Assembly: GCA_900465675.1 (NCBI GenBank)
Contig: UBJR01000002.1
Location: 310,001 to 374,000 of the forward strand
Direction of reading: 5' to 3'
From: Hyphomicrobiales bacterium
GTDB lineage: Bacteria > Pseudomonadota > Alphaproteobacteria > Rhizobiales > Rhizobiaceae
DNA length: 64,000 nt
Position 1 is the first letter of the stretch; each line of letters begins with the position of its first letter. Below the pieces are notes generated by a model, which saw nothing but the letters and a program-made list of their open reading frames with translations, had not been told where the DNA came from and did no database searches. Positions 8,369 to 17,983 of the stretch are shown here, piece by piece. The translations under genes were made by a program, and so were the position numbers.

Positions 8369-8713
8369 TTATTGCGCGGAAGGTGTTGCCGGCGCGTTGG
8401 GCTGCGCGCTACCTGCAGGGGGCGTTTCCGTCGGCACCGCGGTGCCGTTCTGCAGCGATGGTGATGTCGGCTCTGCAGGTTGCTGCGACTGCATCTGCTG
8501 GCCGGGCTGCTGCGGAGCGACTTCGCTTGCCTCACGCCCGCCCCAGATCTCCACTGGAATCCAGACGATGAACGCGAGCACCAGAGCGACGATCAGAACC
8601 GTCAGGACACGGCGGCCGGTCCGGCCCTGTTTGGCCTTGACCGGAGAAATCTGTTCTTCCTCGTGCAGCTTGCCATCGGATTTTTCCCAACGGGTTTCCA
8701 TCTGATGCGCCAT
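8369..8713 (-). CDS. Single-pass membrane protein with Gln/Pro-rich tail, unknown function
   Basis: A 114-residue protein with a charged cytoplasmic N-terminus (1-34), one membrane segment RVLTVLIVALVLAFIVWIP (about 35-53), and a low-complexity tail rich in Gln, Pro, Thr and Ala that should lie in the periplasm. I do not recognise a domain. The ATG at 8713 has AAGGAG 8 bases upstream. It is about 100 bases downstream of the ghrA-like gene on the same strand and may be the last gene of the yej transcript. Confidence 0.7.
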   Translation of the reverse strand: MAHQMETRWEKSDGKLHEEEQISPVKAKQGRTGRRVLTVLIVALVLAFIVWIPVEIWGGREASEVAPQQPGQQMQSQQPAEPTSPSLQNGTAVPTETPPAGSAQPNAPATPSAQ

Positions 8714-8814
8714 TCATGTCTCCTTCCGGTAAGCGGACAGCCGGAATGCGGCCTGCCCGAAAGCTTCCGGTGAGAACAACGAAGAGAAACGGCAAATGTT
8801 CCCGGCCGGACCGG

Positions 8815-9774
8815 TCAGTATCCCGCGCCGCGATCGACGAGGAACTGCAGCGGCTCGCCCTTTTCGAAGCGGACGATCTGCTGCTCGACATGCCGGAAGA
8901 GCGCGTTTTCTTCCGAGATCGCGGCGTCGTGTGGCGTGATGAAGACGCTGTCGAGACCCCAGAGCGGATCGTCAGCCGGCAGCGGCTCGACTTCGAAGAC
9001 GTCGAGCGATGCGCCGCCGAGGATACCGCCTTCGATGGCCGCGACGATATCGCTCTGGACCTGGCTCTTGCCGCGCCCGGCATTGATGAAAACAGGTTTG
9101 CCGAGCGCGCCGCCCTGGCGCAGCTTCCTGAACAGGCCGGCGTTATAGAAACCCGTCGTTTCAGGCGTCAGCGGCAAAAGGCCGACGAGAATGTCGGTCT
9201 TCGACAGAAAGACATCGAGTTCGGCGGCATCGAATGTATCGATACCGTCGAGATCTTTTCTGGTGCGCGACCAGCCGATGACGTTGAAGCCCATGACCTT
9301 GAGCTTGCGGACGGCATCCTGTCCGAGCACGCCAAGACCCATGACGCCGACGGTGATTTCGGCAGCTTCTGGCGGCGCCATCTTGCCCCAGATCCGATCA
9401 CGCTGATGCCGATCGTGCCCGCGCTGATCGCGCAGATGCATCAGGCACTGCATCACCACCCATTCGCTCATCCGCACCGTCAGGCTGCGATCGACGAAGC
9501 GGACGATCGGCACGTCGGGCAGGCCCGGCAGCGTCATGATGCTGTCGACGCCGGCCCCGCCGGAGAAAATGATCTTCAGGTTCGGCGCCCGGTCGAAAAG
9601 GTCAGCATCCGGCTTCCAGAGCAGCGCGTATTCGCAGGCGCTGATATCCCTTCCCTTGCTCGTGGGATCGGCGAGGCTGATGCTGCCGCGATCCGCAAAG
9701 GCGGTTTTCAGGATGCGGGCGATACCTTCAGGATTGAACTTGAGATCGACGAGAACGGGCGGTCTTGCGGACAT
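8815..9774 (-). CDS. ghrA: Glyoxylate/hydroxypyruvate reductase A-type 2-hydroxyacid dehydrogenase
   Basis: A 319-residue D-2-hydroxyacid dehydrogenase of the GhrA group, which reduces glyoxylate or hydroxypyruvate with NAD(P)H. The Rossmann motif GVMGLGVLGQDAV is at about 143-155. The catalytic set is present: Arg in INAGRGK (about 236), Glu in DVFEVEPLP, and His in FITPHDAA near residue 288. The N-terminal substrate half includes the GGAGVDS loop (72-78) expected for the family. It starts 8 bases after the yejF stop, so it is probably translated from the yejABEF mRNA; whether its substrate relates to what YejABEF imports is unknown. Confidence 0.85.
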   Translation of the reverse strand: MSARPPVLVDLKFNPEGIARILKTAFADRGSISLADPTSKGRDISACEYALLWKPDADLFDRAPNLKIIFSGGAGVDSIMTLPGLPDVPIVRFVDRSLTVRMSEWVVMQCLMHLRDQRGHDRHQRDRIWGKMAPPEAAEITVGVMGLGVLGQDAVRKLKVMGFNVIGWSRTRKDLDGIDTFDAAELDVFLSKTDILVGLLPLTPETTGFYNAGLFRKLRQGGALGKPVFINAGRGKSQVQSDIVAAIEGGILGGASLDVFEVEPLPADDPLWGLDSVFITPHDAAISEENALFRHVEQQIVRFEKGEPLQFLVDRGAGY

Positions 9775-9782
9775 GGTCTTCT

Positions 9783-11420
9783 TTACTGCTGAACGGCAGG
9801 CGTCGGCACTGCCTCGATGTTGAACGCGGCGGCCATCAGCGCCTTGGTGTAATCGTCCTTCGGCGCCTGGAATATCTCCGCAGACGGCCCCTGCTCCACC
9901 ACCTTGCCGAAGCGCATGACGATGACATCGTTGGCGAGCGCTTTGACGACTTTCAGGTCGTGACTGATGAAGAGATAGGCGAGGTCATGCTTTTTCTGTA
10001 GATCGCGCAGCAGATCGACCACTTGGGCCTGGACGCTCATATCGAGCGCCGATGTCGGCTCGTCGAGCATGACGAAGCGCGGCTTCAGCACCATGGCGCG
10101 GGCAATGGCGATGCGCTGCCGCTGGCCGCCGGAGAATTCGTGCGGGTATCGCCAGCGTGTCAACGGATCGAGGCCGACCTCTTCCAGCGCCCAGCAGACG
10201 CGCTGGTCACGATCTTCGTGCGAGAGCGAGCGCTCGTGCACCTTCAGGCCTTCGGCGATGATATCGCCGACCGACATGCGGGGGCTGAGCGAACCATAAG
10301 GATCCTGGAAGACCACCTGCAACTGATTGCGCAGCGGCCGCATCTGCGTGAACGAATAGCTGGCTATATCCTTGCCGACAAAGCTGATGCGGCCCTTAGA
10401 CGAGATCAGCCGGGTGAGCGCCAGGCCGAGCGTGGTCTTGCCCGAGCCGGATTCGCCGACGACGCCGAGCGTCTGGCCGGCCCGCAGCGACAGGTCGATG
10501 CCATCGACTGCCTTGACGTGATCGACCACGCTGCGCATTAGCCCTGCCTTGATCGGAAACCAGACGCGGATATCCGAGCCTTCCATAACGACAGGCTTCG
10601 TCAGATCGGCCATCGGCGGCTCGCCACGCGGCTCGGAGGCCAGGAGGTGACGGGTATATTCGTGCTGCGGCCGGGTGAAGACCTCCTCGACCGTACCGGT
10701 CTCGACGATCTTGCCCTTGGTCATGACGCAGACGCGGTCAGCGAACTTGCGGACGATACCGAGGTCATGGGTGATGAACAGCATGGACATGCCATGCTCG
10801 CCCTTCAGCTTGCGCAGTAGTTCAAGAATTTGCGCCTGCACCGTGACGTCGAGCGCCGTCGTCGGCTCGTCGGCGATCAGCAGTTCCGGGCGGTTGGCGA
10901 GCGCCATGGCGATCATCACGCGCTGGCGCTGGCCGCCCGACAGCTCATGCGGATAGGCCTTGAGGCGCTTTTCCGGCTCGCGGATACCGACCTGGTTGAG
11001 GAGCTCCAGCACGCGCTTGCGCGCCGCTGCACCCGTGACGCCCTGATGCAGGTCGAGGATTTCGGCAATCTGCTTTTCGATCGAATGAAGCGGATTGAGC
11101 GAGGTCATCGGCTCCTGGAAGATCATCGTGATGTCGTTGCCGCGCACCTGGCGCAGCTCCTTGTCCGATGCCTTCAGCAGGTCCCTGCCCTTGAACAGAA
11201 TCTGCCCCGTCGGGTGACTTGCCGTCGGATAGGGAAGCAGCCGCAGGACGGAGTTGGCCGAGACGGATTTGCCGGAGCCTGATTCACCGACCAGTGCCAC
11301 TACTTCGCCCTTGCGGATATCGAAGGAAATGTGATCCACAGCCAGCGATGTTTCGCCACCCTGATGAAAGGCAACCGAGAGATCGCGGACCGAGAGGAGG
11401 GTTTCGGGGCTCTCGCTCAT
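9783..11420 (-). CDS. yejF: Oligopeptide ABC transporter, tandem ATPase YejF
   Basis: The energising subunit of the YejABEF peptide importer, 545 residues with two complete ATPase domains. The first has Walker A GESGSGKS and signature [15 protein letters not shown] with Walker [13 protein letters not shown]. The second has [23 protein letters not shown] and [12 protein letters not shown]. Each is followed by the oligopeptide-type C-terminal extension. The ATG at 11420 overlaps the yejE stop by four bases, so the pair is translationally coupled; a longer frame reading runs back into yejE. YejABEF takes up microcin C in E. coli and contributes to tolerance of host antimicrobial peptides in Sinorhizobium. 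Confidence 0.93.
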   Translation of the reverse strand: MSESPETLLSVRDLSVAFHQGGETSLAVDHISFDIRKGEVVALVGESGSGKSVSANSVLRLLPYPTASHPTGQILFKGRDLLKASDKELRQVRGNDITMIFQEPMTSLNPLHSIEKQIAEILDLHQGVTGAAARKRVLELLNQVGIREPEKRLKAYPHELSGGQRQRVMIAMALANRPELLIADEPTTALDVTVQAQILELLRKLKGEHGMSMLFITHDLGIVRKFADRVCVMTKGKIVETGTVEEVFTRPQHEYTRHLLASEPRGEPPMADLTKPVVMEGSDIRVWFPIKAGLMRSVVDHVKAVDGIDLSLRAGQTLGVVGESGSGKTTLGLALTRLISSKGRISFVGKDIASYSFTQMRPLRNQLQVVFQDPYGSLSPRMSVGDIIAEGLKVHERSLSHEDRDQRVCWALEEVGLDPLTRWRYPHEFSGGQRQRIAIARAMVLKPRFVMLDEPTSALDMSVQAQVVDLLRDLQKKHDLAYLFISHDLKVVKALANDVIVMRFGKVVEQGPSAEIFQAPKDDYTKALMAAAFNIEAVPTPAVQQ

Positions 11421-12565
11421 TGGAACGTCTTTCTTGGGTCGAAGGCATCGCGGACCGCCTCGCCGATGAAGATCAGCAGCGAGAGCATGATCGACATGGC
11501 GAAGAAGGCGGTGAGCCCCAGCCATGGCGCCTGCAGGTTTGACTTGCCCTGGGCGATCATCTCACCCAGCGACGGCGAGCCGGGCGGCATGCCGAAGCCC
11601 AGGAAGTCCAGCGAGGTCAGCGTGGTGATCGATCCCGAGAGGATGAAAGGCAGGAAGGTCAGGGTCGCGACCATGGCGTTTGGCAGCAGGTGGCGCCACA
11701 TGATCGTGCGGTTGTTGACGCCAAGCGCCCGGGCGGCACGCACATATTCGAAGTTTCGGGCGCGGAGGAACTCGGCGCGGACGATGCCGACAAAACCAAC
11801 CCAGGAGAACAGCAGCATGATGCCGAGTAGCACGAAGAAGCCGGGCGGCAGGATCGCGGCGATGATCAGCAGGATGTAGAGGACCGGCATCGACGACCAT
11901 ATCTCGATGAAGCGCTGCAGGAGCAGGTCGGTCCAGCCGCCGAAATAGCCTTGCACCGCGCCGGCGGTGACGCCGACGACGGCCGAGCAGATGGTCAGTG
12001 CCAGGCCGAAGAGCACCGAGATGCGGAAGCCGTAGATGACGCGCGCCAGCACGTCGCGGGCTTGGTCGTCCGTGCCCAGCCAGTTGAGATTGCCGTAGTT
12101 GCAGTTCGGGTCGTTGACGCCCTGCGGATAACCGGCGCAGCGTTCCTCGGCGCCCATCAGCCAGAAGGGGGCGGTCGGGGCGGAATGCGGGATGTTCGAA
12201 TTGACCGAGCGGTAGGAATAGCGGATCGGCGGCCAGATCATCCAGCCATTGGCATTGATCTCATCGGTGATGACATCCGAGCGGTAATCGGTCTCGGCGA
12301 GGAAGCCGCCGAACTTCTCTTCCGGATAATCGACGACGACAGGAAAGAGAATCTCCCCCTTGTAGGAAGCGATGATCGGCTTGTCGTTGGCGATGAATTC
12401 GGCAAACAGGCTGAGGATGAACAGCACCATGAACAGCCACAGGGACCAGTAGCCGCGTCCATTGGCGCGGAAATTCCGCCAGCGGCGGATATTGGTCGGC
12501 GACAGCAGGCCCTTGCGCGGCGGTTTGACGGGTGTGGCGGTAGCGGGATTGGCGGCGGTATCCAT
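11417..12565 (-). CDS. yejE: Peptide ABC transporter permease YejE
   Basis: Inner-membrane permease of YejABEF, 382 residues. The first membrane segment is about residues 38-58. It is followed by a large periplasmic insert (about 60-175) containing a NPNCNYGNLNWLGTDDQARDV-like stretch that marks the DppC/OppC family. Five further membrane segments follow, with the permease EAA loop in ARALGVNNRTIMWRHLLPN near 290. It overlaps yejF by four bases and yejB by one base, so all three should be made from one mRNA. Confidence 0.93.
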   Translation of the reverse strand: MDTAANPATATPVKPPRKGLLSPTNIRRWRNFRANGRGYWSLWLFMVLFILSLFAEFIANDKPIIASYKGEILFPVVVDYPEEKFGGFLAETDYRSDVITDEINANGWMIWPPIRYSYRSVNSNIPHSAPTAPFWLMGAEERCAGYPQGVNDPNCNYGNLNWLGTDDQARDVLARVIYGFRISVLFGLALTICSAVVGVTAGAVQGYFGGWTDLLLQRFIEIWSSMPVLYILLIIAAILPPGFFVLLGIMLLFSWVGFVGIVRAEFLRARNFEYVRAARALGVNNRTIMWRHLLPNAMVATLTFLPFILSGSITTLTSLDFLGFGMPPGSPSLGEMIAQGKSNLQAPWLGLTAFFAMSIMLSLLIFIGEAVRDAFDPRKTFQ

Positions 12566-13653
12566 CAGACATCCCTCCGCTCGAAATCGATGCGCGGATC
12601 GATCCAGGTATAGATCAGGTCCGAGATCAGGCCGACGAAGAGCCCAAGCAGCGAGAAAATGTAGAGCGTTGCAAAGACGATGGGGTAGTCGCGATTGACC
12701 ACCGAGAGATAACCAAGACGGCCGAGGCCATCGAGCGAGAAGATATTCTCGATCAGCAGCGAGCCGGTGAAGAAGGCCGAGATGAAGGCACCGGGGAAAC
12801 CGGCGATGACGATCAGCATGGCATTGCGGAAGACGTGCCCGTAGAGAACCTGACGTTCAGTGAGCCCCTTGGCGCGCGCCGTCGTCACATACTGCTTCTT
12901 GATCTCCTCGATAAAGGAATTCTTGGTCAGCAGCGTCGTCGTCGCGAAGGCGGCCAGTGACAGCGAGATCAGCGGCAGCGCCAGATGCCAGAAGTAATCG
13001 AGCGGCTTTTGCCACCAGGCGAGTTGATCGAAATTGTCGGAGACAAGGCCGCGCAGCGGAAACCAATCGTAGAAGGATCCGCCGGCGAAAAGCACGATCA
13101 GCAGGATGCCGAAGAGAAAGCTCGGCACTGCATAGCCGACGATGATCACGCCAGACGTCCAGACGTCGAAGGTCGATCCGTCCTTCACCGCCTTGCGAAT
13201 GCCGAGCGGGATGGAGATCGTGTAGGAGAAGATCATGATCCAGACGCCGAGCGAGATCGACACCGGCAGCTTGTCCTTGATCAGATCGAGAACCGACGTG
13301 TTGCGGAAGAAGCTTTCGCCGAAATCGAAGCGGATATAATTCCACATCATCTCGCCGAAGCGGGTCAGCGGCGGCTTGTCGAAACCGAACTGCTTTTCGA
13401 GCTTGGCGATCAGCTCCGGGTCGAGTCCCTGGGCGCCGCGATATCGCGATCCCTCGTCACCACCCTGGCCCAGAAGATCGCCGCCACCGCCGGAAAGACG
13501 CTGGTCGGCGCTGTCGGCCTGGCCCGTCAGCTGCGCGATCACCTGCTCGACCGGGCCGCCCGGCGCAAACTGGATGACGGTGAAGGAGATCGCCATGATG
13601 CCGATGATCGTCGGTATCATCAGAAGCAGGCGGCGAAGGATATAGGCTCCCAT
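12565..13653 (-). CDS. yejB: Peptide ABC transporter permease YejB
   Basis: Second permease of YejABEF, 362 residues, DppB/OppB family. It begins [18 protein letters not shown], the typical first membrane helix. The EAA-type loop [19 protein letters not shown] is near residue 255. A Gly-rich stretch (about residues 50-65, [14 protein letters not shown]) sits in the first periplasmic loop, as in other YejB proteins. There are 150 bases to the yejA stop upstream; no clear terminator was seen there. Confidence 0.93.
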   Translation of the reverse strand: MGAYILRRLLLMIPTIIGIMAISFTVIQFAPGGPVEQVIAQLTGQADSADQRLSGGGGDLLGQGGDEGSRYRGAQGLDPELIAKLEKQFGFDKPPLTRFGEMMWNYIRFDFGESFFRNTSVLDLIKDKLPVSISLGVWIMIFSYTISIPLGIRKAVKDGSTFDVWTSGVIIVGYAVPSFLFGILLIVLFAGGSFYDWFPLRGLVSDNFDQLAWWQKPLDYFWHLALPLISLSLAAFATTTLLTKNSFIEEIKKQYVTTARAKGLTERQVLYGHVFRNAMLIVIAGFPGAFISAFFTGSLLIENIFSLDGLGRLGYLSVVNRDYPIVFATLYIFSLLGLFVGLISDLIYTWIDPRIDFERRDV

Positions 13654-13803
13654 CAGCGCGCGGCCTTCCAGGTCTTGAATTTCGCCGGGATGCGCATCCT
13701 GTCAGAAGTCGTCAATCGCTGGGCCTTTCACCGGTTAGCCCGGCTTTTCATGGTGATTCGAATGGACCATTTGGACCTTAGCGGCCCAGCCAATGCAAGT
13801 CCG

Positions 13804-15639
13804 CTATTTCGCGTCCTTCGACCACCAGACATCGGGGAAGCCGATGGAATATTCCGGATAGGCAGCCGGATGCGTGAGCTTGTCCCAATAGGCGATCCAA
13901 TAGGTTTTCCGATAGAACAACGGAATGACGTAGTGATTGGCCAAGAGCACGCGATCCATCGCCTTGATCGCGGCGACCTGCTCGTCACGGTTGGGCGCAA
14001 AGATGATCATCTTCACCAGAGCATCGACTGCCGGATTGGCGATACCGGCATAGTTGCGTGAACCCTGTTGGTTCACCGAACCCGAACCCCAGTAGTCCGC
14101 CTGCTCGTTGCCCGGGTTCATGGTTTCACCCCAGACATTCCAGATCATGTCATAATCGAAGCTGCGTGCCCGATTGGTATATTGTGAGGCATCGACAGTA
14201 CGGACCCGTGCATCGATACCAATCTTTTTCAGGTTGTTGGCATAGGGCACGGCCCAGCGTTCCAGTATCGGACTGGCAAGCAGGATTTCGAAACTCATAG
14301 GCTGACCGGTCGCGGAGTTCACCATCCGGTTGCCTTTGATTTCCCAGCCAGCCTCCTTCAGAAGGGCAATCGCCTTGCGGAGATTGTCGCGGCTCTTTTG
14401 CGGATCGCCGCCGACAGGGTTGCTATAAGGCGTGGTGAATATCTCCGGCGGCACCTTGTCCTTGAGGCCCTGCAGAAGCTCCAGTTCACGGCCCTCGGGG
14501 AGGCCAGAAGAGGCGAGATCGGTATTCCAAAAATAGCTGTCAACGCGCGTGTAGCTTCCAAAAGCCACCGTGCGATTGATCTCTTCGAAATCGAAGCCGT
14601 AGTTCAGCGCTTCACGGACGCGTTCATCCTTGAAGAGGTCACGCCGCATGTTCGGCACCAGTGCCTGCATGATTCCTGCCGCGCGAAGCGGATTGGGGAC
14701 GTCTTCCTTCTTGACCCGGCCATCCTTTACGGCTGGAAAGTCATATCCGGTCGCCCAGCGGCTGGCCTGTGTTTCCTGCCAGTAGTCGGTGTTGCCGGCC
14801 CGAAACGCTTCGAACTCGACATCGCGGTCGCCGAAGTACGTGTAGAGAATATTGCGGAAGTTGTTCTGGCCGACGTTTACGGGAACGTCCTTGCCCCAGT
14901 AGTCGTCACGCAGTTCGTAGCGGACCGTCGCCCCGGCGGAGAAGGCGGCAATCTTGTACGGTCCCGACCCCATGACCGGCTCAAGCGTCGTCTTGGAGAT
15001 GTCGCGCGGCTTCCCGTCGGCGCCCGCAGCTTCCCACCAGTGTTTCGGCAAGACGATGACCTGGCCGAGAATGTTCGGCAGTTCCTTGTTGTTCTTCTCG
15101 TCGAAGGTGAACTTCACGTCGCGGTCGCCAACTTTTTCGGCCTTCACGACGTGCTTGAAATAGTTCGACAGAAGCGGATTGAGCTCCTTGGATTTGTCGA
15201 AGCTGAAGATGACATCTTCTGGGGTGACGGGCTGGCCGTCCGCCCATTTGGCCTCGGCGCGGAGCCTGAAGGTGGCGCTTGAAACATCAGCGGGATAAGA
15301 AACCCCTTCGGCTAGCAAGCCGTAGGATGAAAGCACTTCGTCGTCGGCTGACTTGAGTAGCGTCTCGAAAACCAAACTCAAGCCGATCGCGGCATCTCCC
15401 TTCGAGAGCAGCGGATTGAATGTATCGAAAGTCCCTGCGGTCGACAGCCTGGCATCGCCGCCCTTCGGCGCATCCGGGTTGACGTAGTCGAAGTGCTTGA
15501 AGCCCGGCTGGTATTTGAGTTCGCCGATGGACGACGTGCCGATCTGGAAGTTCTGCTCCTGAGCTTTGACGGGCAAGGCCAGCACGCTCAGAGCCACAAG
15601 AGCAACGACCAGACTTTTCTTCGACCCGCCAAACGCCAT
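13804..15639 (-). CDS. yejA: Peptide-binding protein YejA
   Basis: Periplasmic receptor for the YejBEF transporter, 611 residues, extracellular solute-binding family 5. The signal peptide is residues 1-27 (hydrophobic core LVVALVALSVLAL, cut after VKA). Family features include a YVNPDAPKGG block and GTFDTFNPLL near residues 55-80, LAEGVSYPAD, and WVWGETMNPG-like residues (NVWGETMNPGNEQ) toward the end. The ATG at 15639 was chosen because it begins the signal peptide; 49 upstream residues of the longer frame look non-coding. First gene of yejABEF; likely ligands are short peptides including modified or antimicrobial ones. Confidence 0.93.
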   Translation of the reverse strand: MAFGGSKKSLVVALVALSVLALPVKAQEQNFQIGTSSIGELKYQPGFKHFDYVNPDAPKGGDARLSTAGTFDTFNPLLSKGDAAIGLSLVFETLLKSADDEVLSSYGLLAEGVSYPADVSSATFRLRAEAKWADGQPVTPEDVIFSFDKSKELNPLLSNYFKHVVKAEKVGDRDVKFTFDEKNNKELPNILGQVIVLPKHWWEAAGADGKPRDISKTTLEPVMGSGPYKIAAFSAGATVRYELRDDYWGKDVPVNVGQNNFRNILYTYFGDRDVEFEAFRAGNTDYWQETQASRWATGYDFPAVKDGRVKKEDVPNPLRAAGIMQALVPNMRRDLFKDERVREALNYGFDFEEINRTVAFGSYTRVDSYFWNTDLASSGLPEGRELELLQGLKDKVPPEIFTTPYSNPVGGDPQKSRDNLRKAIALLKEAGWEIKGNRMVNSATGQPMSFEILLASPILERWAVPYANNLKKIGIDARVRTVDASQYTNRARSFDYDMIWNVWGETMNPGNEQADYWGSGSVNQQGSRNYAGIANPAVDALVKMIIFAPNRDEQVAAIKAMDRVLLANHYVIPLFYRKTYWIAYWDKLTHPAAYPEYSIGFPDVWWSKDAK

Positions 15640-15755
15640 TCGCCAACCCCTATTGTTTCTGTTCGAGCGAGAATAGGGGAAATGGAGGCGAAAAACAGGA
15701 GAGAGTTTGGTTTTTGCCGATCTCGCGAAATTTTGACCTGCCGTTCGGAGCTCCC

Positions 15756-16328
15756 ATGTCCCTTTACGATCCCAAGACCACCGCACTTATCTCGATCGAC
15801 CTGCAGGCCTTTATCACCAGCCGACCGGTTGCTCCTCACAGTGCTCAGCACGTCATTGAAAACACCGCGGCGATTGCCAGACAGCTGAAATCACAAGGCG
15901 GCACCGTCATACTCGTCACCGTCGGGTTCTCTGCAGACTATGCCGACGCCGTCAATCAGCCGGCCGACGAACCGGCGAGCTTCCCAAAAGGCGGACTGCC
16001 CGCCGCCGCACTCGAAGCGCCGCCGGAGATTGCGGCACTGACTGTCGATGCCCATGTCGTCAAGCGTCAGTGGAGCGCGTTCTACGGCACCGATCTCGAT
16101 CTTCAGCTTCGCCGCCGAGGCATAACGACCGTCATCCTTACAGGGATCGCAACCAATTTCGGCATCGAATCGACCATTCGCGATGCCTATGCGCATAACT
16201 ACGCGGTCATTGCCGCCGAAGACGCGATGACGAGCTTCACCGCGGAGATGCACGGATTTGCGTGTGAGAAAATCCTGCCGCGGCTGTCGCGCGTCAGAAA
16301 GACCAGCGATATCCTCGCCAATCTCTAA
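15756..16328 (+). CDS. YecD-like isochorismatase-fold protein lacking the nucleophile cysteine
   Basis: A 190-residue cysteine-hydrolase-fold protein, closest by motif to E. coli YecD (shared blocks such as KRQWSAFYGTDL and LQLRRRGI). Asp15 and Lys103 of the usual Asp-Lys-Cys triad are present. The expected cysteine in TNxCVEST is Gly136 (IATNFGIEST), as I recall for YecD itself. Classical amidase chemistry is therefore doubtful and the substrate is unknown. The ATG at 15756 has CGGAG 5 bases upstream. It is divergent from yejA with about 115 bases between starts. Confidence 0.85.
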   Translation: MSLYDPKTTALISIDLQAFITSRPVAPHSAQHVIENTAAIARQLKSQGGTVILVTVGFSADYADAVNQPADEPASFPKGGLPAAALEAPPEIAALTVDAHVVKRQWSAFYGTDLDLQLRRRGITTVILTGIATNFGIESTIRDAYAHNYAVIAAEDAMTSFTAEMHGFACEKILPRLSRVRKTSDILANL

Positions 16329-16437
16329 GCAGAAGCGGCCCGCCTTTCGCGCGAAGCGTGATGAAAACATCGATTCACTAGAATTGCTTTTCACGGTAAA
16401 TTCAACCGCAAATCACCTGGCAATTTCGGGAACCCGC

Positions 16438-17505
16438 ATGACGCTCCGCCTCGCTTCGTCCAAGATTTTCGGCAAACTCGCCTTGGCGGGCGCATTGAGC
16501 GCCGGCCTCATATCTGCTGACGCCGATGCGCAGCAGAAACAGCCGAGCCCGGGGAGTGCAAAAGCGATCTTCGGGTCGGTTTCGCTTCCCTCTCAGGGGC
16601 CGGCGCAACCGATTGGGTTCTATGCCAAGGGCTGCATGTCGGGCGCCGTTGCGCTTCCGGCCGACGGCCCGACCTGGCAGGCCATGCGGCTGTCGCGCAA
16701 CCGGCGCTGGGGCAATCCCGCGATGATCGCGCTTCTAGAGCGGCTCTCCCGCGATGCGCAGCAACAGGCAGGCTGGCCGGGTCTACTTGTCGGCGATATC
16801 GCGCAGCCGCGCGGCGGACCGATGTTCAATGGGCACGCCTCTCATCAGGTCGGCCTCGATGCCGATATCTGGCTCACCCCGATGCCATCGCAGCGCATGA
16901 GCGCGCAGCAGCGTGAAGATCTGCCGTTCACGACGATGCTGCAGAAGGGCAAGTTCCTGACCGTCGATCCGAAGATCTGGACGCAGTCGCACGCCGAACT
17001 TCTGATGCTTGCCGCCAGCTATCCGCAGGTCGAGCGGATTTTCGTCAATCCCGCGATCAAGAAGAAGATGTGCGACACCTGGACTGGCGACCGCGCCAAT
17101 CTCGGCAAGCTGCGCCCGGAATATGGCCACGACTCGCATTTCCATATCCGTATCAAGTGCCCGCCGGGCGCCACCGCCTGCAAGCCGCAGGCGCCTGTTG
17201 CTGCCGGAGACGGCTGCGACAAGTCGCTCGCCTGGTGGTTTACCAAGGAACCGTGGGCAAAACCCGCACCGCCGAAGCCTGGTACTCCGCCACCGAAGCC
17301 GCCGCGCGAGGGCCAAGTTTCGGATCTACCGAAGGCCTGTGCGGCCGTGCTCGATACACCTTCCGTAGCCTCGGTGGCGGCAGCGACCTATGGCGGCCCT
17401 TCGGCGGCAAGCGCGCTGACGGCGACTCCAGCTGCGGCGCCTTCCGTTTCGGATCAGGGTCTGCCGCCCACCGGTCCGGTTCCCGCCGACAAGCCGATGC
17501 AATGA
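16438..17505 (+). CDS. mepA: Penicillin-insensitive murein endopeptidase
   Basis: MepA is a periplasmic zinc peptidase that cuts the D-Ala-meso-DAP cross-links of peptidoglycan. The product is 355 residues. A signal peptide ends near ADADA (about residue 31). Zinc ligands are visible in FNGHASHQVGLDADIWL (His and Asp) and in YGHDSHFHIRI (His-x-x-His). Several cysteines fit the family's disulfides. The last 90 residues are rich in Pro and Ala, longer than the E. coli enzyme (about 274 residues) and of no known role. The ATG at 16438 starts the signal peptide. Confidence 0.9.
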   Translation: MTLRLASSKIFGKLALAGALSAGLISADADAQQKQPSPGSAKAIFGSVSLPSQGPAQPIGFYAKGCMSGAVALPADGPTWQAMRLSRNRRWGNPAMIALLERLSRDAQQQAGWPGLLVGDIAQPRGGPMFNGHASHQVGLDADIWLTPMPSQRMSAQQREDLPFTTMLQKGKFLTVDPKIWTQSHAELLMLAASYPQVERIFVNPAIKKKMCDTWTGDRANLGKLRPEYGHDSHFHIRIKCPPGATACKPQAPVAAGDGCDKSLAWWFTKEPWAKPAPPKPGTPPPKPPREGQVSDLPKACAAVLDTPSVASVAAATYGGPSAASALTATPAAAPSVSDQGLPPTGPVPADKPMQ

Positions 17506-17590
17506 TCGCAGCGCAGGCTTGTGTTTCAAATCGCACGCTTGGTATAGAAACGGCCAAATCGATTGAAACCCGTGATGGAGGTCCTTCTTG

Positions 17591-17971
17591 ATGGCCGGCG
17601 GCAAATGCCTCGCATTGATTGCGCATGACCAGAAGAAAGACGACATGGCGGAATTTGCCCGCCGCAACCGCGACCTTCTCGCAAAATGGAAGATCGTCGC
17701 GACGGGCACCACCGGCGGCCGCGTTCTCGATGCCGTCCCCGATCTCGACGTGACGCGCCTGAAGAGCGGCCCGCTCGGCGGCGACCAGCAGATCGGCGCG
17801 CTGATATCGACGGGCGAGATCGGTGCGCTGATCTTCTTCGTCGATCCGCTGACGCCGATGCCGCATGATGTCGATGTGAAAGCGCTGATGCGGCTTGCGA
17901 TTGTCTACGATATTCCGATGGCGCTGAACGAAGCGACCGCCGATAAACTCATTCCGACCCTTAAAGCTTGA
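17591..17971 (+). CDS. mgsA: Methylglyoxal synthase
   Basis: MgsA converts dihydroxyacetone phosphate to methylglyoxal and phosphate, a glycolytic bypass. The product is 126 residues. It has the family blocks [21 protein letters not shown] (phosphate site), [13 protein letters not shown] (Asp66 at the catalytic position) and [28 protein letters not shown] stands 8 bases before the ATG; a TTG directly before it was ignored. It lies 12 bases before glk, so the two sugar-phosphate genes are likely cotranscribed. Confidence 0.95.
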   Translation: MAGGKCLALIAHDQKKDDMAEFARRNRDLLAKWKIVATGTTGGRVLDAVPDLDVTRLKSGPLGGDQQIGALISTGEIGALIFFVDPLTPMPHDVDVKALMRLAIVYDIPMALNEATADKLIPTLKA

Positions 17972-17983
17972 GCGGAAAAGGCC

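Noticed and set aside
13718-13790. GCTGGGCC/GGCCCAGC inverted repeat between yejA and yejB
   Set aside because: The arms are 57 bases apart and there is no T run, so it is weak evidence for a terminator.
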